The notes under the pieces were generated by a model that was not told the DNA's origin, ran no database searches, and worked only from the letters and a program-made list of their open reading frames with translations. A stretch of 64,000 bases of DNA. Origin: Humulus lupulus (Eukaryota > Streptophyta > Magnoliopsida > Rosales > Cannabaceae). The position numbers and the translations under genes are program-made. Shown piece after piece: positions 52,621-64,000 of the stretch (positions within the stretch are counted from its first letter, which is position 1; each line of letters opens with the position of its first letter). The stretch is from contig NC_084793.1 of assembly GCF_963169125.1 (NCBI RefSeq), forward strand, positions 229,154,360 to 229,218,359. Reading direction: 5' to 3'.

Positions 52621-53479
52621 TAAAATCTAGAATAAAAAATACATCTTTTAAAATTAAGTATTTATTTCTGAACTTCAGGCGAGCTATTCCTCTAGCTTGG
52701 ACCTTAACGAACGCTCCGTTCCCAACTCTAAGCTTTAAGCCTCATTCGTCCACTTCCTCCCATGATTCAAGAAGTTGTAAAGAATTACAAACATGGTTAG
52801 TAGATCCAGAATCAATAATCCAAATAGAGTTATCATTCTCTAAAACACATGTTTCAAAGATAAATGAACTATAATCATTACCTTTGTTTTTATCTTCTAG
52901 AAACTTGGGGCAATCCTGTTTTCAATGCCCCTTCTCTTTGCAGTGAAAACATTTACCTTTACATTTCTTGTTTTTCTTGTTTTTCCCCTTAGGCGTCTGT
53001 GCACTTGGTTGTGCACTCGCCTTTGCAGGCTTGGGGTTGTTGTTTTGCCCACCTTTCCTCTTGTTTCCAACTTTCGAAGACGAAGCTGGGTTAGCTTCAG
53101 CCTTAGCTAGATCAACAGCAACATCAATAGTCTTATTTTCTCCTCCTTTACTAGGTCCACCCATGATAGGCTCAAAAGTCTGAAGCTCATTCATGAGCTT
53201 CGTCAGACCATAGTTGAGTTGATCACGAACGTGCAGACACGGTGCCATCCGAGAATTCACGGTGCCATCACGTACGTGTGGAGACGGTGTTATCCAAGCA
53301 TTTACGGTGCTATTAAGAACGTTCGGAGATGATGCTCGTTCTGGGGATTCCTCAATCATGATGAACTCGGAGTTGTCACCAATCAACTTTATGTTGATAT
53401 TCTGCTTCCAATTAAGGAAGTTTTTTCTAGTGAGTTTCTCCATCGAAAGTTGAGAAAGGATGGGAGTAGACACAGACAC
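52621..53479 (-). pseudogene. gag and protease of Copia-3, gag internally deleted
   Basis: The first codon of the family's MSVSTP start is GTG here (53,477-53,479). After EKLTRKNFLNWKQNINIKLI the usual ~200-residue helical gag core is missing, replaced by about 35 residues encoded by a 45-bp tandem repeat. The sequence resumes at LTKLMNELQTFEPIMGG, a Lys-rich basic stretch and the zinc knuckle CFHCKEKGH. A stop follows it, then the protease, where IWIIDSGSTNHVCNS keeps the DSG site. Confidence 0.75.
53239..53328. repeat. 45-bp tandem duplication inside gag
   Basis: Two units start at 53,239 and 53,284 (ACGGTGCCATCC and ACGGTGTTATCC), with a partial third unit before them. The period is a multiple of three, so the gag frame is kept. 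It sits exactly where the central gag domain has been lost. Confidence 0.75.
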
Positions 53480-55892
53480 TACTTAGCTTAAAACTACAAA
53501 TTATCAATAAAATAGAAATCAATCACATTTGCTCAATAAAACTTCTATTCTCACAAATTTCAAGAAATAGCACAACATATACCAAAATATGTAAGATATG
53601 AGAAAAAATACCAAAAACAATCATATCTCTATTTCTTTAGGTTTTTAACTAATCTATGATATACTTGTCTCGGTTGGCGAGAGTCAAAAAATACCACTAG
53701 TTAAATAGAGTTGTAAACTTATTTAATAATGGACACCATTATTAACAACCTACTATTCGATCAAAATAAGAAAACAAAATCTCTTATTTTATGAGCTAGA
53801 CCCACAGTTTCGATAATCATAGATTTAGTTCTAGTAGTCACCGTAGGGGTGAGTCTAGTAGAATTTGACCTATAATTATCTATCTTTTGAGATCTAACCT
53901 TGTCAAAATAACTAATGAACACCTTCTGTAGGGGGACGAATCAAAGCGCCTCGAGGCCCCATTAAGCTATTGACTATGTTAAACCAACGGTGGAGATCGA
54001 ATAAAATCCTTAAAGTAAGCTCATTATAAAATTAAAATTAGTATTTTTATTATTTATTTTTAGAAAATTAATGACTATGGTTTTCCCAAAAAAAATTAAA
54101 CAGATTAAAATTTTTAAAACCAAAGTCCTATAATTTCCTATTAATTCTAAAGTGTCACATTGAAACAAAATCAATTAATTTAGAATTAATTTGTTGCTAA
54201 TCAATATTTAGGTTTAACTAATATAATGAACCTATACAATTAAGTCCAACTCAGGTAAATGGGCCTTAAAAATTAGGCTTGTATGGAGGAGGGCTGGGTC
54301 CAGTATGTCGTTCCCACTACAAATGCCCCCTATCTTCCATACAAGGTCCAAAAGACAGGAATTTAAACCTTAGTTTTATTAATTGTTATTAATTGATTAG
54401 CCCACTATAGTCATGCAAAGCAAATGAGCCTTCACAAGTGGAGTCACCCACAATAGATGAATTTAAACTTTACATTTTCTAATGGACCCAAATAAAACCT
54501 ATCATTTTATGAATATTTTATTTGGCAAAATCCCACATATCTAACAAACATATGGGCCACTATATGCATCTAAGCCCAATTGCAAAAATGATACATATAG
54601 TGCAAACAGATATGTTATAATTGGATGGGCTTAATCATGTTACTATATGAGCAATTCTATGAATTTATGTAAAAATACCACAATTAATTTCATTTGCAAA
54701 AATACCACAATTAATTATCTAGAATTTTTCAAAAAATTCAAATTAATTAAATTTTTACAAAAAATAAGTCAATTTAAATGAAATTTATCAACAACTAACA
54801 ATAGTTAATTTAAATTTCATTTATCAACAATCAACTTGGTTTAGGTTAATTTGAAAAAAAATATTAATTTAATTTAAATAGTATTTATCAACAATTAACC
54901 AAAGTTAATTTAAATCTCATTTATTAAAAAAATATTTTATTAATTGGCTGAAAAAAATGATATTTTTCAAAATTTAACCAATTTTAAATTTTAAAATCAA
55001 TATCTTAACTATTTTAAAAAATATCTTGTGTTGTTAAAACTATTAGCTAATATTTTAACCATTTAAAAATATATATATATATATATATAATAGTTATAAC
55101 AACCCTAAAATATCTCAAAATAGTTAAACAAATTCAAATATCCATAAAAATATCTAACTAACAATATTCAAATTTTAAATAATTTAAATATTAAAAACTA
55201 TGGAATAAAAATATATTTATATTTTTAAATAAAGATTTAATTAAAAAAATAAAAAATTTAAATGAAAATATCTTAAATATGTGATATCATAATTCTAATA
55301 TTTTAATATATTAAAATATTTAAAATTAAGTTGTTAGTCTAATTTTAAATTTGAATTTAAATCTTTGTAGAAAATATTTAATTATTTATATCTCAACTAA
55401 CAAAAATATCTTATTTTAAAAATATAATTTTAAATGATAAAACAAAAAAGATATTTTTGGTTTTGATTATAAATAATAAATATCCACAATTTTAATTTTC
55501 TTTAATTTAAAAAATAATAATTTTTTTATGAATAGTACCCATGGGTACTGTTCACCGTGGCTGGTGCTTGGTGTGTGTGGGCGCGCGTGTGGGCGTGCGC
55601 GCGCGCATGGGCAGCCAGGCCGAATTTTTCCAAAAAATTTTTTTGAGAAAATTTTCAAACCAAAACAATTTTCTAATTAATTTTTAACATGTTTTACACA
55701 AAATAAAGCATATATAAAAATTAATAACATAGAAAACACAACAAAATAACCTAAAAATTGCTAATAATCACATAAAATCAATATGCTTCATAAAAACATA
55801 AAAACCATCCAATTAGTCAAGCATATCAAATAATCCAATTTTAAACATGTTCATGCATGAAAATAACGATTACTAAAGGCTTTGAGGCCAAT
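53480..55892 (-). other. Untranslated leader of Copia-3
   Basis: 2.4 kb of AT-rich noncoding DNA between 5' LTR and gag. It contains an (AT)n run at about 55,070-55,089 and a short GC-rich alternating purine/pyrimidine tract at 55,570-55,612. The sequence directly after the LTR (minus ATTGGCCTCAAAGCC) resembles a degenerate initiator tRNA-Met primer site. Confidence 0.65.
55570..55612. repeat. Alternating GC/GT tract
   Basis: Runs of GTGTGTGG, GCGCGCGTGT and GCGCGCGC in very AT-rich surroundings. Such alternating sequence can adopt Z-form DNA. Confidence 0.7.
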
Positions 55893-57742
55893 TGTTGGGA
55901 AAACTTTATACATGATCTTTATTTATTTTCATGTATATCTAATATTAAACAAATTAATACGAGATAGCCTAAAACATGTTTCTAAAATTGAATTCAAAGA
56001 TAAACAAAGAATAGAATACTTACAGTATACGCAGCGGAATGAAACAGTCCTTCCTTCAGTTTCTCTAACTCTTGTATCCTCTCTGTTGCAAAGTATTATC
56101 AAGAAACTGAACCGATCTTATATTTTCTTCACAATCTTCCGATGTATCCTTAGAACCACCTAGACTAGTGTGGGCAATTCTCAACACATGAGATAGATAT
56201 AGAGACAAGAAGAGAAAATAACAAAGAGGTTTAGAAAATGACTTGTGTTTAGAGAGAATCTAAAACTATTAGAAAATCTGACTTGTGACTTATATTTTGA
56301 CTTCTCTCTAAGCACTCCTTTTATAGACTCAATTAGGTCATTTAATTTAATTAAAAAATTAATAAAATAATAGCCATTTTAAAGTCCTAGGTCGAAATTA
56401 TCATGGGCTTTAGGCCCGTGAAATTTCCCATTTGATTATAAGCCCATTGGACTTAAAATCAAGGCATGTATTATTTTCTATTGATTTAATTAATCAAATA
56501 ATTATTTAAATCCTTTATCAAATTAATTATTTATAATTTGAACCTTGATTTAAACTTATTTATTAATTTAGATACCAATTTATCTTAATTAATAAATCTG
56601 CCAAAATTTCTCTTTTCTACTCAAAATTACATAACTCTATGAAACTATCCAAAATTGACCTAGTCAGCTTTGATAATTCTAATTGATAATTAAATCAATT
56701 AATTGAAACTATCTAGATGATTTTATCCAAGGTACAATGGGGAACATGGGCCTATGAAATCAAGCTCCAATAAGTTATCATAAATCTAACAAATAAATGT
56801 ACTAACTTATTAATTCCTCGTGACTCCACTATAGACTCGGAATTGCACTCTTGAATTCATAGAACGCTCTATAACAAATATAGATACGCTATTAATTATC
56901 CATTGTTACAACTATAATTGTCACTCAATCCTCTATAGACAGTCTACAATGAGATAGGACTAAAATACCGTTTTACCCCTCATTGTATTTTATCCTTAAA
57001 GCACTTAGTTCCTTGTAAATGATATTTCAGCAAACTAATTTAATTACTGAAATGAGATCTCTATCATTTAACACCTCGAACCAAACTAAAAGGAAACCAT
57101 CATTTCACTTCTTCATCAGAAGCTATAGATGTTCATATCTATGATTAACACTCCCACTCAATTATACTACCGAGTTCCCAAGATGTAAGTATGGGCTAGT
57201 CCGTAGGGTAAACTGGTAACGAACAAGTCAAAGAATTCAAATAATACAATCAGTTAGAATACTAACCACTCAGAATTTAGATTGAATTGACCTATGGTCA
57301 ACTATATGATATGACTAGAACAGATAATAACGGTATGTTTACTTATCTTATCATCTGTCAATATCGGTCCTGTCCGATGTAACAGATACATCTGATCTTA
57401 TCTACTTTGCTAATGTTCTGGAAAGAACATAACACTGTAATGTGTAAGTAGATCATATCGTAGATTGACAAGTCAGTGTAAATCCTGTGCTCTGACTAAT
57501 CTTAGCACTAACTTATTTTGAACATATAATCATATTTATATTCCACTGTGATTACGTCACTATAAATAAGATTAGCTATATGCTTAGGATTTAATAGAAG
57601 TTTATATTAAACAAATAATTATGAAAATAAAACATGTGAGCAAAGTGAATGACCAAGTCAAAAAATGATTTCTATTCTTTTATTGATAATAACATGAGAT
57701 TACAAAGAATTTGGGTTTTAATTAGGGCATAAAACCCCAACA
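55893..57742 (-). repeat. 5' LTR of Copia-3
   Basis: 1,850 bp. Same termini as the 3' copy; identity is high by eye, with scattered substitutions and an extra 'taatcaaataa' segment near 56,490. Confidence 0.9.
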
Positions 57743-57747
57743 GAACA

Positions 57748-58860
57748 CCCTAGGGGCAAATATAACAGACAATTCACAACAGCGACCTGAGCCGATCATG
57801 GTGCATTACCAATCACCGAGTTCACGGTCCTAAATGAGCGAATGAACCCTAGATGGCCATGCCTTGGCAGCCTGCATTCAACATGCTTAACGCTGATCCT
57901 AGCCCTTGTCGTTCAATCTCAACATACATACATGGCATGATAATTACAAACATTCACATATAATACTAACTACAGATAATCGGGCCATGCCTTGCTCTAC
58001 AAGCAAAAATAGTTTTCTTACCTGAGTCCCGAGCTGACAAAATAGGGGCGCACGATCCCTAATCCCGAGCCTTAGCGGTAAAACCTAGTCATAACGTAAT
58101 AATAATAAATATCCATCAAACCCTAAATCAATTAACTCAAATTCTACTAAACCGGGCAGTAGAATCCCTCCCGAGCCCTTAAGTTTGAGTTCCCGAGCTT
58201 AAAAATATGTTTTGACCATTTCCCTTAATTAGAGCCGTGACCTAGCCCCTAGGGCCGCAACGCGCTACAAGTCAAAGAGCCCAAGGCTCTCTCCTGGGGG
58301 ACGCGGGCTGTGACACACCCTAACCTGCGCCGTGGCACTTGAGTGATTCAACAACCCCCTTTGGACTTCTGGGTTCATGCGGGTCACGACGCTCAAGAAC
58401 AGCGCCGCAACACAACCCCGCGAACCCAGTTTTGCCTAGTGTTTTCAGATTTCCATACTCCCCAAAAATCGTTCCAAACATGCTCTAAGGCCAGAATTAA
58501 GTCCCAAAATATCTTCACTACACTTAGACAATACAATCACCTCAGAAAACTAATCAAATCCCTAGTTAAAATCAAAACCAAACCTAAGTCTAAAACTTAG
58601 CTAAACCTCAAACCTCAGCAGACATTCATCCAAAAATCCAAGGTAGGCTTTCCTAATTTGAGAATTCGATCCCCCCTGAGCTGCTCCACTTAATCTCAGC
58701 TTCAATACCTCAATTTCCTGAGCAAATTTTCCAAGAGTTTCACAAGGCCTCCAAGTACACCAAGGGAGAGAGAGTGAGCCGAAGAGAGAGAGAGAGACTA
58801 AGTGTTTCTTCTATTTAATTCTAGACTCCTGAGGTGCTAAGTCCGATTCCAAGTCTATCG
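57748..58860 (-). repeat. 3' LTR fragment of Tekay-2
   Basis: Aligns in order with 61,705-62,870 of the 5' LTR; for example both share the 'tccgagctg' to 'cctagtcataacg' block and the GAGAGA tract. It includes the conserved minus-strand splice-donor-like CAG|GTAAG at 58,021. Confidence 0.65.
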
Positions 58861-60811
58861 TGCCTAGCAGTGCCCTCTCTCTATATCTGATCTTCGGCCC
58901 CCTCAGCTGTAAGGGCCTTGTCCACTACCTGTGCGTAGGTGGTAGTTCCCGGATCCAAAGTTATCTTGACATAACGGGCGATCATAACATTCAATCCCCG
59001 CACAAATCGATCTCTGCATGCCATGTCAGTCGGAACCCAATCCGGGGTGAACTTCGCTTACCAGTCAAACTTCAAGGCATACTCAATAACCATCATCCAG
59101 TTCTGAGTCAGGTTCGTAAACTCATCCACCTTTGTAGCTCGGACTGTGACACTGTAATACTTCTCATTGAAAATGTTTCTGAACTCTTCCCAGGTCATAA
59201 CTGCAATATTCCTTCTTTAAGACACAACATCCCACCAGATGCGGGCATGTTCTCTCAACATGTATCTGTTAGGAAAATATAAATTTGCCTCAATGGAAAT
59301 TACAATAAAATATTACAACTCTATGCAATAATATTACAAATAAATATAGATTGATTAAATAAGGTTACAACTCTATAACTGAAAGTACAAATTAACAAAA
59401 AAGAAGAAGAAGAAGAGAAGAAGAAGGGAATAGTGAAAATACAACTCTAAGCAAAATATTACAAATAAAGTAAAAGTGTTTTAAACAAAAGAAAAGATGA
59501 TTACAACTCTAAACAAAATTACAAGTAAATAAAACAAGAGGAATGAGAAGAAAAGCAATAGAAGAAAATGTAAGAACAAAACAAAGAAAACTCTCACTTA
59601 CACAACCTAAGTGAAGAGTGTTGGGGATCACCAACTTGAACAAGGTATAAAACCTTTGTCCAAAAGCTTATTTCCCCCTAACTCAAGCACTAAGGGATCT
59701 CTCTCAGATATTGGAAAAGCTTTCTGGAATTATCAAGCCTTAAGGTGTTTCTAGCCAAGTGCTCTAATGGATGGAAATGTTGTGTCTTACAAGTGAGCTA
59801 TAGGCTTCTATTTATAGAGTTTAGAGACACCATTTGAATTTCAAATTCCACCAACCCCCATGGCAGTTACCAATGTTTAATTGGATTAATATGGAATTAA
59901 AAATGAGATTTGAGAGTTATTAGGGTTTTTTGAGACGTTCAACAAAGATTGAGAAAACTGAAAAATTGGTCAGTTTTTGGCCTGTGGCCGCGGCCACTAG
60001 CCTCTGTCCCACAGGCCACGGCCACCAACATTCAGTGGCCGCGCCCACTGACCACTTTCAGCACTTAAAAATGTGCTGTTTTTCCAAACGGTTCCAAACC
60101 CTCCCAAATGATTTTGTAACTCCCAAAACACATTATTGGGGTTAAAATCATATCTCTAACAGCCATATCACATATGACTTTATGAAATTCATCTCAATAT
60201 TTTGTAACAACAAATTTACACAATAAAGGGTAATATATGGAAGTTACAAATTTGTAACACCAAATATGTTACATTATTTGGATATATCTCATATATCTAA
60301 ATATTGTAACTCTCTATTATACGTTACAATATGTGACACTCTTTGTCACATTTATTTAATCTAAAATATTATAATATAATAAAATATAATATTACATTAT
60401 ATTATAAAATAATATAACAGTATCTGGCGCAAACTACTCTCTCATTTCCTTCCATCCTAATAAAATCCAGGATTGAAGAGATCATGTTCATCCACTGCTC
60501 TGCCCGCAGTGGGTCAGGGCCACCCTCGAAGGTGGGAGGATGATGTTTCCTAAACCTCTCATACAAAGGTTCCCACCTATTCTCCATAGTAGGCTGGGCT
60601 GGCACTGGTGCCACAACCTGTGTAGCCTGTAACTCAATGCACCGAGGAGGAGCCTACTGCCACAACTGTCGAAGCTCTTCTTTTGTTCGGTGAAGTCTAG
60701 CTTCCATCTCGGCAAACAACTATTGCCAATTCTGTGGGGCAGGTGGAGGGTTCTGAACCTGGTTGTCATCCTCGACCCTATTGTCGCGGAGTCTGATTGA
60801 TCGCTGAGGCA
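58861..60811 (-). pseudogene. gag of Tekay-2, split by a solo LTR
   Basis: Starts MPQRSIRLRDNRVEDDNQVQ at 60,811, with a stop at about 60,720 and another near 60,655. Then ENRWEPLYERFRKHHPPTFE, GGPDPLRAEQWMNMISSILD. The solo LTR follows, and beyond it the frame goes on with ARIWWDVVS, WEEFRNIFNEKYYSVTVRAT and TTYAQVVDKALTAEGAEDQI. The zinc knuckle and everything downstream are deleted. Capsid precursor of the Tekay type. Confidence 0.65.
59267..60419 (-). mobile_element. Solo LTR, Copia-1 family, minus orientation
   Basis: 1,153 bp from TGTTAGGAAAATATAAATTT to AAAATAATATAACA (plus reading), with perfect GTATC duplications (59,262-59,266 and 60,420-60,424). Carries the minus-strand TATA box and GC-palindrome patch (about 59,980-60,055) of the family. 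Closest to the solo LTR at 12,061-13,195. Confidence 0.9.
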
Positions 60812-61138
60812 TCACTACAATATGCCTGCAACCAATGACGCTGCACATCACGCATGATAACAACATCCAAAACCACCTCCCAATTTCATCAACCAATCAC
60901 AACCAGCAAATCCACATATCACAGATAGCATACAACAATCATGGGGGCCATGCCCTAACATCATGCACATAACAGCATATTCAACATGCTCTATCTATAT
61001 ATATTCAGACAAACAGGGCAACTTAAATAAGCAATTAAGCTTATAATTCACTAAATACCAACCAACCCTGAGTCGAGCTTGTCATTGGTAGCGAGCGTAC
61101 ATGTTCGGTCGATCTCTAGGAGCCATAAACCTTGGCAT

Positions 61139-61151
61139 GCTCAGATACCAA
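61139..61151 (-). other. Primer binding site of Tekay-2
   Basis: TTGGTATCTGAGC on the minus strand, the initiator tRNA-Met complement with one change, two bases from the LTR end as in Tekay-1. Confidence 0.8.
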
Positions 61152-61153
61152 GT

Positions 61154-63445
61154 TGTAACACCCTACTTCCTTGGAGCTTTTACTATGTGAGTTAAAAATG
61201 TGCCATTATCTCGCTAATCGAGGATTTAGGTTATAGTGTGACTAAACTGAAATTAAACTCGTTAAATGACAATAATTATAAAATTTGGACATTCATTGAA
61301 ATTATAGAAAGTTATACAGTTGGGATCCCCAAAATACTCTTTAGAAAAATACATTACAGCACAAAAATAGAATCAAGGTCGACCTAAGCGACAAAACGGT
61401 TATTTACAGTACATCTCCCAAAATTAACCCTGGCCGTGGCAGCCAGGTAGGCCGAACATGTACCCGTCGCTCCACGCTCTCCATACTCATGGTTGGTCGA
61501 CCTTTCCTTTGCCCTTACCTGCACCATAGAGCACCCGTGATTCGAAGCCCAATAAGAAAACTCAACACAAAACATGAAACATATACATAACATTCCACAA
61601 TATACAACAAAACATCCAACGGGCTAAATACATAGCGGCCAACGCCGTCCCAGGCGCTTTACCAGGCCCTGGGTTTGCGGTCTTCACCGAGAGGGTGGCT
61701 CTTGCACCCTAGGAGGGTCTCGCCCTAACAACATGCACTCAACGTGCTCATTGCCGATCTCAACCCTTTATCGTACTCGATTTCTTACAGTTCTCGGCCT
61801 TCACCATTCTCGGCCTTTGCCGTTCCCAGCCTTCACCGTTCTCGGTCTTCGCCGTTCACTCACAAACATGCATCACATAGCATAATATTCACATATTTTT
61901 AAACACATACTAAATGTAGACATTAGGGTCGCGCCCTGTAATACAAACAATAGGGCTACACCCTGCAATACAAACAATAAGGCCACGCCTTGCTCTACGG
62001 GTATAACAGTTTCCTTACCTGTGTCCCGAGCTATCTGAGCACTGCGATCCCGAGCACAACCCTCTAATCCGAGCCTCATTGAAAACCTAGTCACAACGCA
62101 TTCATAATAACCATCCATCAAGTTCTACACCATTAAATAACTTTGGAATATTAATCTAGCCTCCGGGACCTTGGATTTTACCAACCCGGATAGTAGGGTC
62201 CTTCCCGAGCCTTAACATTTAGGTTCTCGAGGTTAAAACTCTCAAATAGCCATAGTTTTGCATTTGAGTTGTGGCTCAGCCCCTTAAGGGTCGCGACGTG
62301 CTCAAGTCAGAGGCATAATGCCTCTGCTGAGGGACACGGGCTGCGGCGCACTACACCTTGCGCCGTGGCGCTCCTAGGCCAAATAGAAGCCTTCTAGCCT
62401 CTTCGTGCACACGGGTTGCGGTGCCTGAAGAACAGGGCCGCGGCCCGAGCCCCAAAACCCAGAAAATCAACCTTTTTCCCTGAATTTTCCTCGAGCCTAA
62501 ACCATAAATTCTCACTCCAAACACCAATTCAACCTAGAATTAAGCTTAGATTCCCTATCCTTATAACCTAGACATTATTACCACCTAAAAACAACTTCCT
62601 AATCCTTACTTACACTCAAAATCAAATCAAAACTCAACTTTCATGCAAGCTTCCCAACCATGGCAGAATTCAACAGTAAAATTCAGTATAGGAGCTTACC
62701 TCTACACTTAATTAAACCTTGAATCACTTCCCAGCATTGCAAGGCTTCAGTTCCTCACTTCCTCAGCCTAAAATCCTCAAGATTTCTTCAAGCCTTCAAC
62801 ACCACAAGAGAGAGAGAGTGAGCTGAGAGTTTCTATTTTTTTTCCTTCTCCTTAGTTCCAGTGGTTTCTCAAGATTACTCAGCCTACTCTAAACCATGTA
62901 TATCCCTTTCCAAAAGTCCAAAATGCCCCTTAAGCCTATCTACATCCTTAAGTGCCACCAAGGGCAATTTCGTCATTTACCATGTCATGTTAATTCCTCG
63001 AGTGCTCCTATAGATCCCCATTTAATCACGACATGTCCAAATAATTACTAAGTTTCTACCCGTCACCTGGTAACTCCCGAACACCAACTATGTTCCCAAA
63101 ATACCCCTAGGCTCCTCCCGAGCCAGGTATCTGACACCGTTGTGACTATTTAACTAAACTGCTCCTTAGAACCGTCTCAGATCGTGCATCACAAATATAT
63201 CACCACTCACTCGTGGTATCAATCACAATATACACAATTATTACATTTATGCCCTCAACGGGCTAAAATTACAAATATGCCCCTAATATTCCAAATGGGG
63301 CCCACATACATATTTAATTCACCTAAACATGCACTTCTAATCACATTATCATCAAATTTGCATATTAGCATAATTAAATCAATTATTGCCCTCTTGGCAC
63401 ATTAATCAAGGCCCTAAGCCTTAATAGCGAATTCAGGACGCTATA
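61154..63445 (-). repeat. 5' LTR of Tekay-2
   Basis: About 2.29 kb; minus-orientation end GGGTGTTACA is intact, but the start reads TATAGCGTCCTG where the family has TGTAATGTCCC, so the terminal TG has mutated. Contains repeated 'ttctcggccttc' segments (61,790-61,850) and two splice-donor-like sites on the minus strand (at 62,018 and near 61,517). Confidence 0.75.
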
Positions 63446-64000
63446 GTACGACTCTACACCACTAATTGAGACTCACCTAAAGTTGTCAGATGATCTTCTG
63501 GTGGCCCATACCCACAGTTCCTGACACCTGGCATCTACTCCATGTCCGAGGACCAGAATCCTAGACCTGAGAGATGGGCGAGTGAAGAAATCCTCTAAGG
63601 ACGTGGCTTCATATGGAGACATCTTCACCTCGAGGACAAGCCTCGGGGTGTGGCCTCACTTGGAGACATCCATGACTCGAAGATTGGCTTTGAACATGCT
63701 CAGGACGTTGCCTCACCTGGAGACATCCTTGCTTCGAGGACAGACCTCAGGGTGTGGCCTCACTTGGAGACATCCATGACTTGGCCGGATTGGGTTCCTC
63801 GAGGAATTCACACTCCAAGAACCTCATGACTTGTCGCTACTTACTCCTAATTTCCACTTGTCGGGCAGAGAAAACATGGACAACATAAGGGTTTTGGCCT
63901 ATATTGTGTATCAAATTAATGCTTTAAATGTGGCTTTTCCTATTCTTGGAGGGATTTTCCAAGTATAAATAAGGGGAGATATGAGATCGCAAAGTAGATT
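63446..64000 (+). mobile_element. LTR-like sequence at right window edge
   Basis: Plus-strand TATAAATA at 63,964-63,971 preceded by a tandem array and AT-rich sequence, as in the U3 region of a Gypsy LTR. Runs off the window. It is the target into which Tekay-2 inserted or its neighbour; identity unknown. Confidence 0.35.
63599..63785. repeat. Tandem repeat with alternating 47/57-bp units
   Basis: The segment 'ggcctcacttggagacatcc' or a close variant recurs at unit starts 63,599, 63,646, 63,703 and 63,750. Intervals are 47, 57 and 47 bp, so the units form a dimer of 104 bp; units 2 and 4 are nearly identical. Confidence 0.8.

Larger units (their letters stand above)
47834..57742 (-). mobile_element. 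Copia-3: Ty1/Copia element, Angela/BARE-like
   Basis: 9.9 kb with perfect GAACA duplications (47,829-47,833 and 57,743-57,747). Two LTRs of 1,838 and 1,850 bp; minus-orientation start TGTTGGGGTTTTATGCCC resembles BARE/Angela LTRs. A 2.4-kb leader between the 5' LTR and gag is likewise typical of Angela. Gag, protease and integrase lie in one frame with stops; RT and RNase H have frameshifts. Gag has lost its central part. Not autonomous. Confidence 0.85.
57748..63445 (-). mobile_element. Tekay-2: internally deleted Gypsy chromovirus
   Basis: Minus orientation: 5' LTR (63,445-61,154), PBS, gag from 60,811, then an abrupt passage at about 58,860 into LTR-homologous sequence (to 57,748) of the same orientation. 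Pol and the first ~575 bp of the 3' LTR are gone. A solo LTR lies in gag. Same family as Tekay-1 but diverged. Confidence 0.7.

Noticed and set aside
1..64000. Host defence system, gene cluster or new enzymatic pathway
   Set aside because: All coding sequence that I can identify belongs to gag, pol or the Tat accessory gene.

Overview
This window is plant nuclear DNA, almost certainly from an angiosperm with a repeat-rich genome. It is made up almost entirely of Ty3/Gypsy and Ty1/Copia LTR retrotransposons of plant lineages, nested inside one another, with one or two small DNA-transposon remnants and a truncated LINE tail. I found no host gene, tRNA, rRNA or CRISPR array. The species cannot be told from the sequence. 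The lineage names (Tat, Tekay, Angela, Ale) are recognised from protein motifs and LTR features, not from a database search.

Left third (1-21,470): three Gypsy insertions are stacked. The oldest is Tat-2 (11,341-21,470). Its pol lies on the minus strand, and an accessory gene of opposite polarity (aORF) lies on the plus strand, tail to tail with pol. A Tekay-like chromovirus (Tekay-1, minus, 5,353-11,340) entered the upstream side of that aORF. A second Tat element (Tat-1, plus, ending with its 3' LTR at 4,542-5,352) then split the integrase of Tekay-1; its own antisense aORF runs from 3,170 down to 712. Two solo LTRs with perfect 5-bp target duplications also sit in Tat-2: one of the Copia-1 family in the aORF and one of the Angela type in the protease-to-RT region.

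Middle (21,571-40,000): a Tourist-like MITE is followed by Copia-1 (plus, 22,855-35,613). The Copia-1 reverse transcriptase is split by a solo LTR of a related family (26,879-32,795). That solo LTR is itself split by a complete non-autonomous element (27,004-31,740, target duplication AATAC). The non-autonomous element has no protein-coding capacity. Its 1.6-kb core (28,705-30,345) is an almost continuous series of different short inverted repeats, and I consider this the most unusual feature of the window. After Copia-1 come AT-rich DNA without genes, a LINE tail with a 19-bp target duplication, and a Tat pol fragment (Tat-3).

Right third (39,991-64,000): a long Gypsy-type LTR (plus) is interrupted by Copia-2 (minus, 42,848-47,579, Ale-like, the best-preserved pol here, with 722 uninterrupted codons). 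Next is Copia-3 (minus, 47,834-57,742, Angela/BARE-like, 1.84-kb LTRs, long leader, target duplication GAACA). It is followed by an internally deleted Tekay-like element (Tekay-2, minus, 57,748-63,445) whose gag carries another solo LTR, and finally by an unidentified LTR-like sequence with tandem repeats.

All coding regions are decayed retroelement genes. gag supplies the capsid; protease, reverse transcriptase, RNase H and integrase supply replication and insertion. No autonomous element in the window appears fully intact.
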